Of a stretch of 64,000 nt of DNA, positions 1 to 9,866 are shown in pieces. The stretch is from Phanerochaete sordida (lineage: Eukaryota; Basidiomycota; Agaricomycetes; Polyporales; Phanerochaetaceae). Location of the stretch: NCBI GenBank assembly GCA_019973155.2, contig BPQB01000015.1, positions 248,001-312,000 of the forward strand. Reading direction: 5' to 3'. The position numbers were made by a program, and so were the translations under genes. Below the pieces are notes generated by a model. The model did not search any database and was not told the origin of the DNA. It was given only the letters and a program-made list of their open reading frames with translations. Positions within the stretch are counted from its first letter, which is position 1. Each line of letters starts with the position of its first letter.

Positions 1-1
1 C

Positions 2-1102
2 AACTACTGGGATGTCAGCGACGGGGACATCGTGCTGGGCGAGGAGGGCGACAGTCTCGGCGAGGGCGAGCTTGGCGCGAGCAGAGTGCAGAATGCGGAT
101 GCGGAGGTGCAGGGTGTAGAGCAGAACGAGGAGGAGGACATCGAATATATGCCTCCGAAGGTTCCTGGTGCGCCCTACAGTAGTCCCGACCGGCGTCCTC
201 GTCACTCACCAGCCCTACAGAGCAGCCATGGGAGCCGCCATTCGACATGCCAGACTACAAGACCCTGGGTCGCACTCTCCTCCGAGGTGCGCACGGCGAC
301 CGTGTCGACGACTCGGCCGACGTATACTACGCACAAGATATCGAATTATGTATCGACGTACCCCAGCTGCTGCAAGATAGCGGCGCCTTCGAACTGCCAT
401 CATTGGAACCGTGCGACCTTGGTGAGCTGCCCAGCATTGTCTCTGACAGCCGTGAATTAACTCGTCACAGATGACGACGACCCATTCATTGCTGCGGCCA
501 ACGCCCTGTCGGCACCGAAGCCAGCACCCACCGCAACTCACGCCCGAGCACCGTCTGCCGCAGGCGTGTCCCGTCCGGGGTCGCGATCCGGCCTTGGAGC
601 GCGCCCGGACTCGCAAAGCTCGATGCGGAGCCGGTCAGCGCAGACGCCGACTCCGACATTGGCGTCCACGTCGCGCACTCGCGCTGCCGCGCAGGCTGCA
701 ACTGCGGCCACGACCACCACTCGCGTTGCGCCCGCCACGACAGCCATCCACCGCACGACACGCTCCACCTCGAGCGCAGCGACGGTCAAACAAACTATAC
801 CCGCTCCGCAGACTAGTTCGCGCCGCGTACAGCCCCCGCGCACGGCTTCTAGCCGTCCTGCGTCGCGAGAAGACGTCTCAAAAATGGAGACGCGATCACA
901 TCCCGCCAAGGCCGTGAACATCGGGAGGACGGAGACTGCCCAAAGGACGGCAAACGTGGCGGCATCCCGGGCGCACGTCCCGGGCAAGCTAGACTCAGAG
1001 ACCCGTGGCGCAAGCTCTCGTACGGCAGTCCCTGTGCCTTCGTCCTCCATCTTGGATTCCGCGATGCCTCACGATCAGGATGACTTCATGTTCGCTGTCT
1101 AG
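2..1102 (+). CDS. Acidic, low-complexity protein with a securin-like motif (5'-truncated)
   Basis: The gene runs in from the left edge, so the start is not visible. Three exons join in frame: 2-167, 221-421 and 471-1102 (stop TAG). The introns, 168-220 (GTGCGC...CAG, branch CTCAC) and 422-470 (GTGAGC...CAG), are typical for this genome. The visible protein is about 330 residues. It begins with an acidic stretch that ends in EEDIEYMPP, followed by a short aromatic and proline-rich segment (PWEPPFDMPDY). The last 200 residues are rich in Ser, Thr, Ala, Pro and Arg and are probably disordered. The DIEYMPP motif loosely resembles the separase-binding segment of securins. That is only an inference, because the N-terminus, where KEN and D boxes would be, is missing. 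The protein could equally be an unrelated disordered protein. The gene itself is well supported; the function is not. Confidence 0.6.
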
Positions 1103-1638
1103 TCTTGTTCTCGCACATGTACCAGCGTGAGTATGTGAATTCGCATGCATGTTTCCTGTTGTTTTCTGTGTGTCCGCGTTCCATGATCACAGCCTCAAGT
1201 AGCAAGTCCCCGAGATCGTGGCGATGATGGCCAGATCGCCTCGTGCCGCTAAGGTACGCCCGAGTCGCCATGATTGACTCGCCAATACCTCCGCACGCGC
1301 CCTGCCGATCTCACACCTCTCAGGGCCGCACGACGTGCCGGCAGTCCTATCGCCCTCCGCGACCTCCGCAGGCTGCATCGGTACAGGCCCGCGCGACGCC
1401 AAACTCCCGTCGCGGCCCCGTGCGCGACAATGGAGCAGGCTCTTCCAAAAATTCTCAATTGTCTCGCGCGGTCAGGTCGCGCACCACCACGGCGCCTACG
1501 CACGTACGTGAAGCCGCCCCGCCAGAAGCAGCGGGCGAGGGATCGCGCGCGACACGCTGCTTATTTAAGGGACGGGGCCGCGTTCTGCCTCGGCCAGCCT
1601 CCTCTGCGCGTTCTGCTCACACCCTGCCGTGCCTTGCT
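1103..1638. other. Intergenic region and promoter of the first zinc-cluster gene
   Basis: No convincing coding exon is seen on either strand. Overlapping long frames here are GC-rich shadows without splice-site support. The last 80 bases hold the TATA-like element of the downstream gene. Confidence 0.5.
1562..1568 (+). promoter_or_regulatory. TATA-like element of zinc-cluster gene 1
   Basis: TATTTAA lies about 71 bp before the ATG at 1639. This is in the range seen for other genes of the window and supports 1639 as the start. Confidence 0.5.
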
Positions 1639-2701
1639 ATGGAGTACGACCCCGCCGCGCCCTACTACCACTTCACATACGAGCCGGCGGCTGCGGAAGG
1701 CGCGGCGGAGGAGGCAGGCGGTGGGGCAGCCGTCGACTTCGGGCTGTCGACGGGAGATCAGCAACTCGTGTTCCCAGACGCGTCGTTCGACTTCAGCGGC
1801 CTCTCAGCCGGCGCTGGCCTCCTTGGCGACGCGTTCCCTGTGGACGAGCCCTGGCTGCCAATCGAAGACGCCTCGTACGGTGCTCAGCGACCTTCCCTCC
1901 TGGGCGGAATATCGGGCTCTATGCCCTGGGTGCGTCGTCACTGTCATGCGCGGTGGCTATCGACTGACGACTATGGCGCGTTGAGGACGTGATCTGGCCA
2001 CCTGAGCCGCCTCACACGGACGAGACGCGTCCTTGGCAGCCATACCTCCCACAGACACCGCTCGAGCTGCCCTACACACCGTCTACAGCACCCATGGCCG
2101 CGCCATACCAGTCAGGTGCGTGCGCTGTCGCTTCTCGTGTCGTCTCCGTCTGACGTCCGCACAGGCTCTGCGCTGTACGCGGGCTGGCAAGACTTCTACA
2201 CCACGATGCCGCCGCTGCCGCCGCCGCCCGTCGTCGTACCCAGCCAGAGGACGCTCCCCGCGCTCACGATCCCGCCGTACTACGACGACGGCCCCGTCAC
2301 CGCGTCCTCGTACTCCACGGACGCCGAGCGCACACCCGAGCGCGACGTCGAGTCGGACCCCGAGTACCACGCCACGCCGACGAAGCGTCGGCGGCCGTCC
2401 ACGCGGCGCAAGGGCACCAACGGCCCCAAGGCCAGGTCGCCCGCGGCGAAGGCGCCGCGCAGGGGCCGCAGGAGGTTGTCGGAAACGCAAGCCGAGTCCG
2501 CATGCTTCCGCTGTCACGATCTCCACAGGAAATGCGAACGCGTGCCAGACGCGACGCGCTGCTCGTCAGTCACTACTTCGATGTCTCGGCGATATGGGAC
2601 TGACGTGCGTTCGCTGCAGAGCGTGCATCAAGAAGAATATACAGCTCTGCGTGTTCCCCCTGCAGTCAAACCGCGGGAAGCGGCCTCCGCGCAAGCTGTG
2701 A
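1639..2701 (+). CDS. Short Zn2Cys6 protein with a C-terminal zinc cluster (1)
   Basis: This is probably a DNA-binding transcription regulator acting in the nucleus. Four exons join in frame: 1639-1929, 1986-2115, 2165-2564 and 2620-2701 (about 300 residues). The first intron uses a rare GAG acceptor; the others end in CAG. The N-terminal two thirds are Pro, Tyr and acidic-rich, like an activation region, and are followed by a basic KRRRPSTRRK stretch. The zinc cluster is split by the last intron. Splicing recreates C-x2-C-x6-C-x8-C-x2-C-x7-C (ACFRC...CSACIKK...CVFP). Six correctly spaced cysteines that appear only after splicing are strong support for the model. The cluster sits at the C-terminus rather than the usual N-terminus, and no fungal-TF middle homology region is seen. 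The gene at 37443-38721 has the same plan. Confidence 0.82.
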
Positions 2702-3097
2702 GCCGGCGTGTCGCGCGCATCTGGCTCCTCGTCGTCGATCTGAGTATCTCGGCCTTTCTCGTGCTGGTCCTCAAAAATGTGGCCTCGTGTTGTGAAATGT
2801 CGTTGTTTTCTTTCTCTTGCTTTACATGTTGTGCTTTCTTGCTATCTTGATCGTTGTCATATATCGGTCATCCTCTTGCTTTGACGTTCCCCTTGATCTG
2901 TATACTTCATTCATTGCTCAGTCACCTCTGTTCCTTCCAATCGTCGTCACCCCACTCATTCAAAATAAACAAACAACATTGGCATGGGTATTACACAGGC
3001 TATGATACATTGACAGCAGCAAAGTAAGCAATTAAACAGGCATGTAGTTAAAGTCAAGTATCCCTTGTAAACAAACAAACACATTCCAAGAATCGAC
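2702..3097. other. Tail-to-tail intergenic region
   Basis: The sequence is T-rich, then A-rich, as expected for the facing 3' UTRs of the zinc-cluster gene and the FHA-kinase gene. No gene is seen. Confidence 0.5.
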
Positions 3098-5502
3098 TCA
3101 CGCGCGAACTTGGCCCAGACGGTTAGACCGACGCACTCTGGTGTCGTCCGATTCCTCTGCGCCATTCACAACGGCCTTCCCGCCGCGTCCGCGTCCAGCC
3201 TTAGGGCCCCTGCGCCCCGGGGTGCCCGGCGCGCTGTTCGAAGTCATGCGGCCCTTGCGCGTGCTCGGGCCGGGCTCGTCGTCCTCGTCCTCGCCTTCGT
3301 CCTCGGGCATCGGGCTGAGGGACGAGTCGAACTCGTCGCCGGCCTTGCGCTTGAGCGGACGCTGCGGCTGGCCAGCGCGCGCAACGGTCGGCGTCGTCGC
3401 GTCGTCACTGTCCTCGTCGACCTGCGAGAGCATCTCGCGCGGCACGCTCGGGTCGAGCCCCGCGCCGCGCGCCTGCTCGAGGATCTTGCGCCGCCGCTGC
3501 AGTGTGCGCGCCGGGTCCTGCGAGCCGCTCGGGAATGCGCCGGGCACGGCGTAGTGCGAGCTCGTCTGCGAGAGCGGCGGTTCCGCGGCGTCGTGCTCCG
3601 CGTCGGCCATCGAGATGTCACGCGGCAGCTCGCGTGCAGGTGTCAGCGGCGGCGTCGCTGTCACTTCGCGCTTCGTACGCATCTCCGCGGCGTAGGGCGC
3701 GAGCCAATCATGACGAAGGGCGTCGGATAATGACAGCCGTTGCTCGGGATCTGCCTCGAGTAGGCGGCGAATGAAATCGCGGGCAAGTGGAGAGATGTGG
3801 TATGTGTTGAGCAGCGTCCAGTCGACCGTGCGCTCAAGAATTTTTGTCTTCACGTCGGTCGTGTAACTTGGCTCGATGAAAGGGCTTGAGTTAGTGAGCC
3901 TGTGCCTGGGTGAGCGGATAATAAAATGATGTCAAGACATATGATGACGCACATCGAGAACACGATGACACCGACAGACCAGCTGTCGACGACTTTCTGA
4001 TAGCCTTCTTTGCCGTTCTGCTGCACAACCTCTGGCGCGAGGTAGCTGGGCGTTCCGCACATTGTCTACGGACGCGTAAGTCTGGGACATAGCGAGGCAG
4101 GGGCGAATGAGGCTTACCCGAAGCATAGTAAGACTGTCAATGGCTTTTGCTAGACCGAAATCCGCGACCTTCACTATTGGTGGGTTGTCCGTGGTAAGCA
4201 AAACGTTCTCCGGCTTCAGGTCGCGGTGCGCAATGCCTTGGCTGTGGATATACTACGCCAATGTCAGACGGCGGTGGTTTTACTAGAGCGTGCCACTCAC
4301 GGCCAATGCCTCGCATAGCTGGTATGTGATATGCCGCGTCTCGTCTTCAGCTGTGGTGCCTATCAGCAGAAGTCGCATACGTGAGTGGATTGCATGGACT
4401 CACAGAGGCCGCCACGCTTGATGATGTACTCCAGGAGATCACCTCCAGCGATCCACTCGAGGACAATGTCTATACTGACATCAGTACATGAATTTGAGGC
4501 TGTTTCCCGAGACTCACGGACGTAATCGGGGTCGTAGAAGACCTCCTTTAGCTGACAAATGTTCGGGTGCTGGAGTTTCTGCAGGATCTGAACCTCCTTA
4601 TGCAACGCAAGAGACGCGTCAACTGTAATATGATCGCCGTTTGCTTGCTGTTTCGTCATCGACCGCTTGAGGTTCTTGGTCTGGATCATCTTGACTGCGT
4701 ACCAGTGGCCGTTCTCCTTGCACATCGCCTTCATGACAGTCGCGAACGAGCCCTTGCCCAGCTCTTCCGTGATATCATAATGAGCGTACAGGCCCTCGAC
4801 GGGCGGGCCTCCAGCAAGATGGCGATAGATGAAGCCTGGGAACGACGCGTGAGTGTTGGACATTGAGTAGAGGCGCTGGCAGACGAACGGTAGTCTTCTG
4901 CGGTACCAGGGTTCGGCTGATGGGTGCCGAACGCGATCTCGTTTCCTTCCTTGAGTACTGCGTAGCGACCCTTGCCAATCTTCTCTCCGTTGACCTTCAG
5001 GGACGGGCACGTTCAGCAGAGTGGCATCGACCCGACGGGCTAAACTCACGAAGGTGCCATTGCTCGAGTTGTCGAACACGGTGATCGTTGAGTGCTTGTC
5101 GTCGCGTCCGTCCCACCGGAACTCGCAATGCTGGTTGCCTATCCGCCGCGTTCAGCACGTCTGTAAGCCCAGCGAGGCCGCCGTCGCGCACTGTGCGCAC
5201 GACGCCACAGCGCGCGCGACGACCTCGAACGCGAACAAAGACTCACTGATCTTCATGCCCGACAGGATGTGGTCGTTCCCAATGCTCTTATCGCGGTTGC
5301 GGCCAATCTTGTACGTGGTCTTCTCCCTGCTGAAGTCTATCCTCCGCTGCTGCGGGCTGCATGGCACGAGGTAGCCCCAGAGGTGGGTCTCCGATGCTCG
5401 CTGACTTGACTCCGAGAGCTGCGTCGCCTGCTGCGAGTCCACCTGCGTTGCGGGCCATTGGTCGAGCGCCATCTCGTCGTCGATGTGGTTTGGTCGCTGC
5501 AT
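3098..5502 (-). CDS. Chk2/Cds1/Rad53-family checkpoint kinase (FHA + kinase)
   Basis: This is a Ser/Thr kinase expected to act in the nucleus in the DNA-damage and replication checkpoint. Nine exons join in frame: 5502-5247, 5138-5050, 4994-4889, 4835-4518, 4469-4404, 4359-4301, 4252-4118, 4065-3953 and 3899-3098, giving 647 residues. An FHA domain covers about residues 40-135, with the marks YKIGRN, KISNQHCEF and [10 protein letters not shown]; several of these appear only after splicing. The kinase domain starts near residue 168 with GKGSF, the lysine of [14 protein letters not shown] near 307, DFG near 329 and GTPSYLAPE. An N-terminal SQ/TQ-type region is short but present ([16 protein letters not shown]). 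The tail of about 180 residues is charged, with a basic C-terminal end (RRSNRLG). A possible GTGAGT donor overlaps the stop codon, so a short extra 3' exon cannot be excluded. Two more FHA genes lie upstream on the same strand. Confidence 0.93.
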
Positions 5503-5604
5503 GGTGAGAGGTTGTGGTTGAGAACGAGGTGAGGCGGGGGCGGGGGAACAGCGTCTAGGAGAGGTCCGTACTTGGATTCTGAGCTAAGCGATGTCCCCTC
5601 GCAG

Positions 5605-5611
5605 ATTTATA
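5605..5611 (-). promoter_or_regulatory. TATA box of the FHA-kinase gene
   Basis: TATAAAT on the minus strand lies about 103 bp before the ATG at 5502. The other two FHA genes also have TATA elements, at 96 and 127 bp. Confidence 0.5.
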
Positions 5612-6236
5612 CCGAATTTTTCCACGGCCCCACGTTGTAAGCAGTAGGTTTGTTCTTTGCCACGAGGCTACGAAGAACCAGGGCGAACTGATGTCTGGTC
5701 AATGCGCCGAGGCTGCTCTTTGTCTTCCGTCGAGTCCTGCGCGCGACTTCACCGATAACGGGCCCGGAACGCGTGAGATGGTGATGTGCTCGTCGTCGGA
5801 CAGAATGGCGTTGAGGATGATGAGTGATGCGAGGGTAGCCAAGACAGAACAGTGCAAGGAACAGCCTGTGACAAGGACAAGATCGGCGGCGCGGAAGAAA
5901 TCGAGGTCGACGCGGACGCACCTCAGCGTAATGAGATTGAGCCACAAGGGGTATACAAAGCATGTAAGCCGCGTTACTTACCCAGCGCCTATCTAGTAAG
6001 CAGTCATTTACTTCACTTACTTGCCTCATCACCTCGCTACGTTATCGAGTTGTGCTCCGTAACACTGACAGCACCGCGTGCAGCAAAACATGGATAATCT
6101 AACAGTGTATTTTGTCCCGTAAAATAACCTCTGGCTAATGACTGTACCACGCTGAACACATCGCTCAACAGTTCGTCTACGATTTGACCGAGTTGGATGC
6201 CAAGGACGCGCGCGGGGCGGTCTGAGTCGCTGCTAC
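5612..6236. other. Intergenic region between FHA genes
   Basis: About 600 bp with no supported gene. One minus-strand frame (5947-5699) has a hydrophobic stretch but no paralog, no clear promoter and no splice partners, so I do not call it. Confidence 0.4.
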
Positions 6237-7459
6237 TTAGCGCCCATCGAATGCCTGACTGCCGTACACCATCGCGTTCGCAGTGTGATGGAAGACGTAG
6301 CCTGAGAAAGCGCCAAACAGTCAGTGAAAGTCGAGTCAGTGAGAGAACGAATGTGCGTACGATTGTCATGGAGCTCCCCTCCCTGAGCCGCGTCCGACTC
6401 GATCTCCAGCTCGCTTGGGTCAGCAAACGCGACCATGTCCCCATCGCGGAGACTAATGTACGACATCTTGTTCAGCCGGACGTCATTGACCTACTGTCAT
6501 CAGCACTCGCCACTCGCGGCATAGGGTGGGGACGCCACTCACCCACGTCCCATTGCTGCTGTGGTCGCGCAACGTCACACGCGACGCTTGGTCCTCGCGC
6601 CCATTCCAGGTGATATCGCAGTGTCTTTTGCCTGCCACCCGCCGTTAGCGCTACTCATACATCAGGGGCGAAGGCGGCGCTCACTGATGCGCGGGTCCTT
6701 GAGCTCCAAGTCAACCGAGTCTGCCTCGCGGCCGATCGTGTACTTCTTCTTGTAGCGAGAGAACTCCATGGCCTTGAGATCTCGGTTCAGCGGCTGCAGG
6801 TAGCCCCATAGGATGCCATGGCGCGCATCGGGCCTTGTGCGGTACCCACTCGGCTGCGTCGCGGGCACGGAGTTGTATCCCGTGTCATCCTGCCAGTCCT
6901 GGTCCTGGTCTTGGTCCTGGTCCTCCTGGTCCTGATCCTGATCCTGATCCTGGTCCTCCAGCTCCAGCTCCAGCTCCTGTTCCTCCCCCTCTTCTTCTTC
7001 CTCCTCGTCCACTGACATCTCGTCGACCTCGACGTCCATGTCGCCATCGTCGTTGTTCTCTGAGGGTTCAGGGGACGTAGAGGCCTCCGATTGCGAGTCC
7101 GGAGAGCCGCAGACCGTCGGGGAGCCTGAGACGCACGGGCCTTCGTCGTCGTCGCTGCTATCGTCGCCAAGGCAGAAGTCCTGAGGGGCGTCCGAGCCAT
7201 GGCCATCGCCGTCGTCGAAGCCCTGTGAGGCAGGATGGGCATTGTCGTCGTTGGGGAGGAAACCTTGTGAGGCCATGTACTTGGCTTCGGCCTCCTGGGT
7301 CAATGCGATGGCCTCTCCGTTGCTGTACAAGGAGGGCCCGTATTCCTCTTGCGATCCTTGTTTCCTGGACGTCGGTGAAGATGTGGGGGTGGGGTGGCCG
7401 TAGTAATAGCCCTCGGGGTAGCCTGTATTGCCATAGTGGTGATTACCCGACTGCTCCAT
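6237..7459 (-). CDS. Kinase-less FHA protein related to the N-terminus of the neighbouring Chk2-type kinase
   Basis: This is probably a phosphothreonine-binding adaptor. Four exons join in frame: 7459-6685, 6631-6543, 6490-6361 and 6301-6237, giving 352 residues. The start at 7459 is preferred over an upstream in-frame codon because a TATA box lies at 7555-7561. Residues 1-210 are disordered and acidic and include Glu/Leu and Asp/Gln dipeptide runs encoded by a short tandem repeat at about 6895-7015. The FHA domain then follows (about 215-335) with LWGYL, YTIGREADS, RISKRHCDI and HSSNGTWVND. These marks line up with LWGYL, YKIGRN, KISNQHCEF and [10 protein letters not shown] of the kinase gene, and intron positions around the SxxH and NGT motifs match. 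The phosphothreonine-contacting Arg, Ser and Asn are kept. The protein ends soon after the FHA fold, so no kinase domain is lost downstream; it is a short paralog, not a broken kinase. Confidence 0.85.
6895..7015. repeat. In-frame short tandem repeat (Asp-Gln / Glu-Leu runs)
   Basis: A tandem hexamer-like repeat of GGTCCT/GGTCTT type, followed by CTCCAG units. On the minus strand it encodes alternating Asp-Gln and Glu-Leu residues in the disordered half of the FHA protein. Such tracts vary in length between strains. Confidence 0.75.
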
Positions 7460-7554
7460 GATTTCGTCGATTGGGCGCGGCAGTTGACGGTGAAGACTGC
7501 TAGGGCAGAGAGCCGAGAAATGGAAGTGGAATCGGGCTCTGGGCACGTCAGCGG

Positions 7555-7561
7555 CTTTATA
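7555..7561 (-). promoter_or_regulatory. TATA box of the kinase-less FHA gene
   Basis: TATAAAG on the minus strand lies about 96 bp before the ATG at 7459. It argues against an alternative in-frame start farther upstream. Confidence 0.5.
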
Positions 7562-7791
7562 TGCGCCGGGACACAAAGCAACCTCTTCCCAGAATTCCCA
7601 TAGGCTGAAGTTCAACGCTGCATCAGTGGTTCACAAACACAAAGACATTGAACGTACCTCTTGGCGTATCCGCTGCCCTGACCCTTTCGCCACTGATGCA
7701 AATGTAGAGCTTCCCACGAGTTCTCTGGAGAAAGAAGTGTCGATGAAAGAACGCCACCTCGTGTCGTACCAGGAACCGCCGCAGAAAACGC

Positions 7792-8104
7792 CATTAGGGT
7801 GTTTCACAGTAGCCTTTTTGACGTGTTTTTGAGAGCCTTTTTGAGAGCCTTTTTGAGCCCTTTTTGAGTCCTTCCCGGGAGATCAAACTGCCTCTGTACG
7901 TTCGTCCCACGCTCACAGACCTCAGAAAAAGGGACAGACCAAAAAGGCTTGCAAAAAGGTCTGCAAAACGCCTCTCGAGGCGTTTTGACCCTGGGCGTTT
8001 TTGGCCGAAAAACGTTTTTGAGGTCGCTCCCGCGGACCTCAAAAACGCGCCCAAAAACGACTCCAAAAAGGCGTCCAAAAACGCTACCGTGAAACGCCCT
8101 AATG
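7792..8104. mobile_element. MITE-like inverted-repeat element
   Basis: A non-coding element of about 313 bp. Its 22-bp ends, 7792-7813 and 8083-8104, are inverted repeats matching at 20 of 22 positions (starting CATTAGGG) and stay similar further inward. The left half is full of GCCTTTTTGAG units. The right half holds the complementary CAAAAACG/CCAAAAA units, so one strand could fold into a long hairpin. A perfect 10-bp-arm palindrome with a 2-base loop sits at 7965-7986, near the centre. TA lies just inside both ends, which would fit a TA target duplication if the real ends are GGG...CCC. There is no transposase. It lies between two FHA genes, in intergenic DNA. Confidence 0.75.
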
Positions 8105-8309
8105 ATGCGACCGTCTTCCAGCCCTGCTCCGACGGGTGAACTCTCCCTGGATTTGACACTCACCATCCCACTTTACGCATAGACCTTCAAACCAGCCAGA
8201 CGAGCGAGGGGCGAACCTACAAATTATCATTCGCATCGCTAGTCACATACATCAAGTCCGCCAGCCCCATAAAGTACACCAGGGCCATGCCTGTCGGACA
8301 CGCATCGCG

Positions 8310-9502
8310 CTAGTTGCTCCTCCCGGAGTCCGCGCGAGGGCGCCTTGCCGGCTGGTACTGCGCGTCGCCAGTGGCGGAGTGGCATGTACATTCGCGCGAG
8401 TGGCTGCGGCTGTGCTCGCGCGAGGCCTCACGCAGGGCATCCGCACGCCGCCCGCGCTGCAGGTACTCGTCCGGCATGACGTACTCGTACTCTGTAGAGG
8501 GTGCAGGTGTCAGTGGCTGCAGTCTGGCGTGGAGGTTCGAGGTACGTACCGCGGCCATGGCCTCTCTTTCCGAGAACGACTCTGTCTCGAGGCTGCAGCA
8601 CGACTGACTGCTCAGGTTCGACCTTTTCCCCGTTGATCTGTAAAAGCAGCGTGAGCGGCGAGCGGAGACCACCTGACACTGGGACGTACATAGGTGGGCA
8701 CTTCCATGAGCTCGTCTTCCCAGGCCTGCAGAACGACTTGGCCGTTGAGCTGCGCATCGAGCACGGCGTGTTTGTCGGCTGGGCCACATACTGCTGTCAG
8801 CATCATCCCATGCCTGACCAACACGAGGCGCGCACCGACGAAAGGGTCATCCACGACAAGATCGTTCGATTCGTCGCGCCCGACTGTCAGGACCTCGTGG
8901 GACGGGATGCACAGCGTGCCGTTGCGTCTGAGTTTGGACGTTGGCTTCAAAAACCCAGCGGGATCCTCGGGGACGGACACGTCTACAAGACGGTTAGTTT
9001 GAGCCATTCACGGGAATGTTTGAGTCTGTGACGTACTTGGTGCGCTAGTATCGCCCAAAGAGACACGACGAAGACCCTCCACATCAACAATTTTCTTCTT
9101 CTTCGCTACCGCAGTAGTATCCGTTCCATTCGGCACCACAGTGGGCTGGGACCGCTGCTTCAGCGCTGTCTGATCGAACAACGTGTCGTCCGATATGTTT
9201 TCTTTTCCTTGCATGTTGACTAGAGTGCCTTCGTCAGAGTCGGATTCGGGTTCGGATTCGTCGTCGCTGCCGTCGTGTGGTTCGAGTCGCGTGCAGAACG
9301 CGTCGTGCCGGGATTCAACCGCGTCGACGGCATCTGCCGCGGGAGTCGCCTCTTCCTTTGTGCTCGCCAGCGCGCGTAGCGGCGACGGCACGTGCGGGCG
9401 AGTGTCGCCGGCCTTCGCCTGTCGGAGAGTAGCATCCTGAGCGTGGGAGCGCGGCATGAGAGACTTCATGCACGACGCGAAGGATTTCGTGTGGTTCTCC
9501 AT
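8310..9502 (-). CDS. Divergent FHA-domain protein, third of the tandem set
   Basis: This is probably a nuclear protein with an FHA-like fold. Four exons join in frame: 9502-9037, 8982-8690, 8637-8550 and 8491-8310, giving 342 residues. The N-terminal 150 residues are acidic (SDDESEPESDSDEG) and contain a lysine cluster (KKKKIVD) that could be a nuclear signal. The FHA-like part (about 165-290) keeps GRDESNDLVVDD, INGEKV and a final VVLGKR strand. The central SxxH motif is replaced by GARLVLVRHG, so phosphothreonine binding may be lost or altered. The C-terminal 60 residues are Arg and Ser-rich. Its position, with the two other FHA genes on the same strand, suggests local duplication followed by divergence. 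Confidence 0.78.
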
Positions 9503-9628
9503 GTTGACGGCGGCGGCTGGCGGCGGGGCGAGGAATTCGAGGCTGGGCTCATATGGTGGCGTAGTACGGCGGCCGGTGGCAGTGGGTGGGTAAGTTCAGG
9601 GAGCGCCTAGGCCTGCACTTCAGCGACT

Positions 9629-9635
9629 CTTTATA
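9629..9635 (-). promoter_or_regulatory. TATA box of the divergent FHA gene
   Basis: TATAAAG on the minus strand lies about 127 bp before the ATG at 9502. Confidence 0.45.
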
Positions 9636-9866
9636 CAGGGAGGTTTCACGGCCACTCACTTCATCAAAGCCAGCCAAGTCGTCGCAGAATATTCTGGGCC
9701 TATCGGGACGACATTCGTACCGACGAATTGGGGCGGGCAGAGGGCGCTGTGACCGCATATAGCCCAAGGCGCGCATGTACAATCTCATCTTCCGAGGCGA
9801 TCAGAAATGATATTCATGTAGAAATAGGTCTAGACCACCTACAAAGGGGAGAAGGAGGTCGCCGCA

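Noticed and set aside
5699..5947. Minus-strand frame with a hydrophobic stretch between FHA genes
   Set aside because: No family motif, no TATA box at a useful distance and no splice partners; composition is compatible with chance.
6662..7615. Longer start for the kinase-less FHA protein at 7615
   Set aside because: The TATA box at 7555-7561 would lie inside the coding part, so the start at 7459 is preferred.
7792..8104. CRISPR-like array suggested by repeated CTTTTTGAG units
   Set aside because: Units are short, have no regular spacers, and the host is a eukaryote; the terminal inverted repeats explain the structure better.
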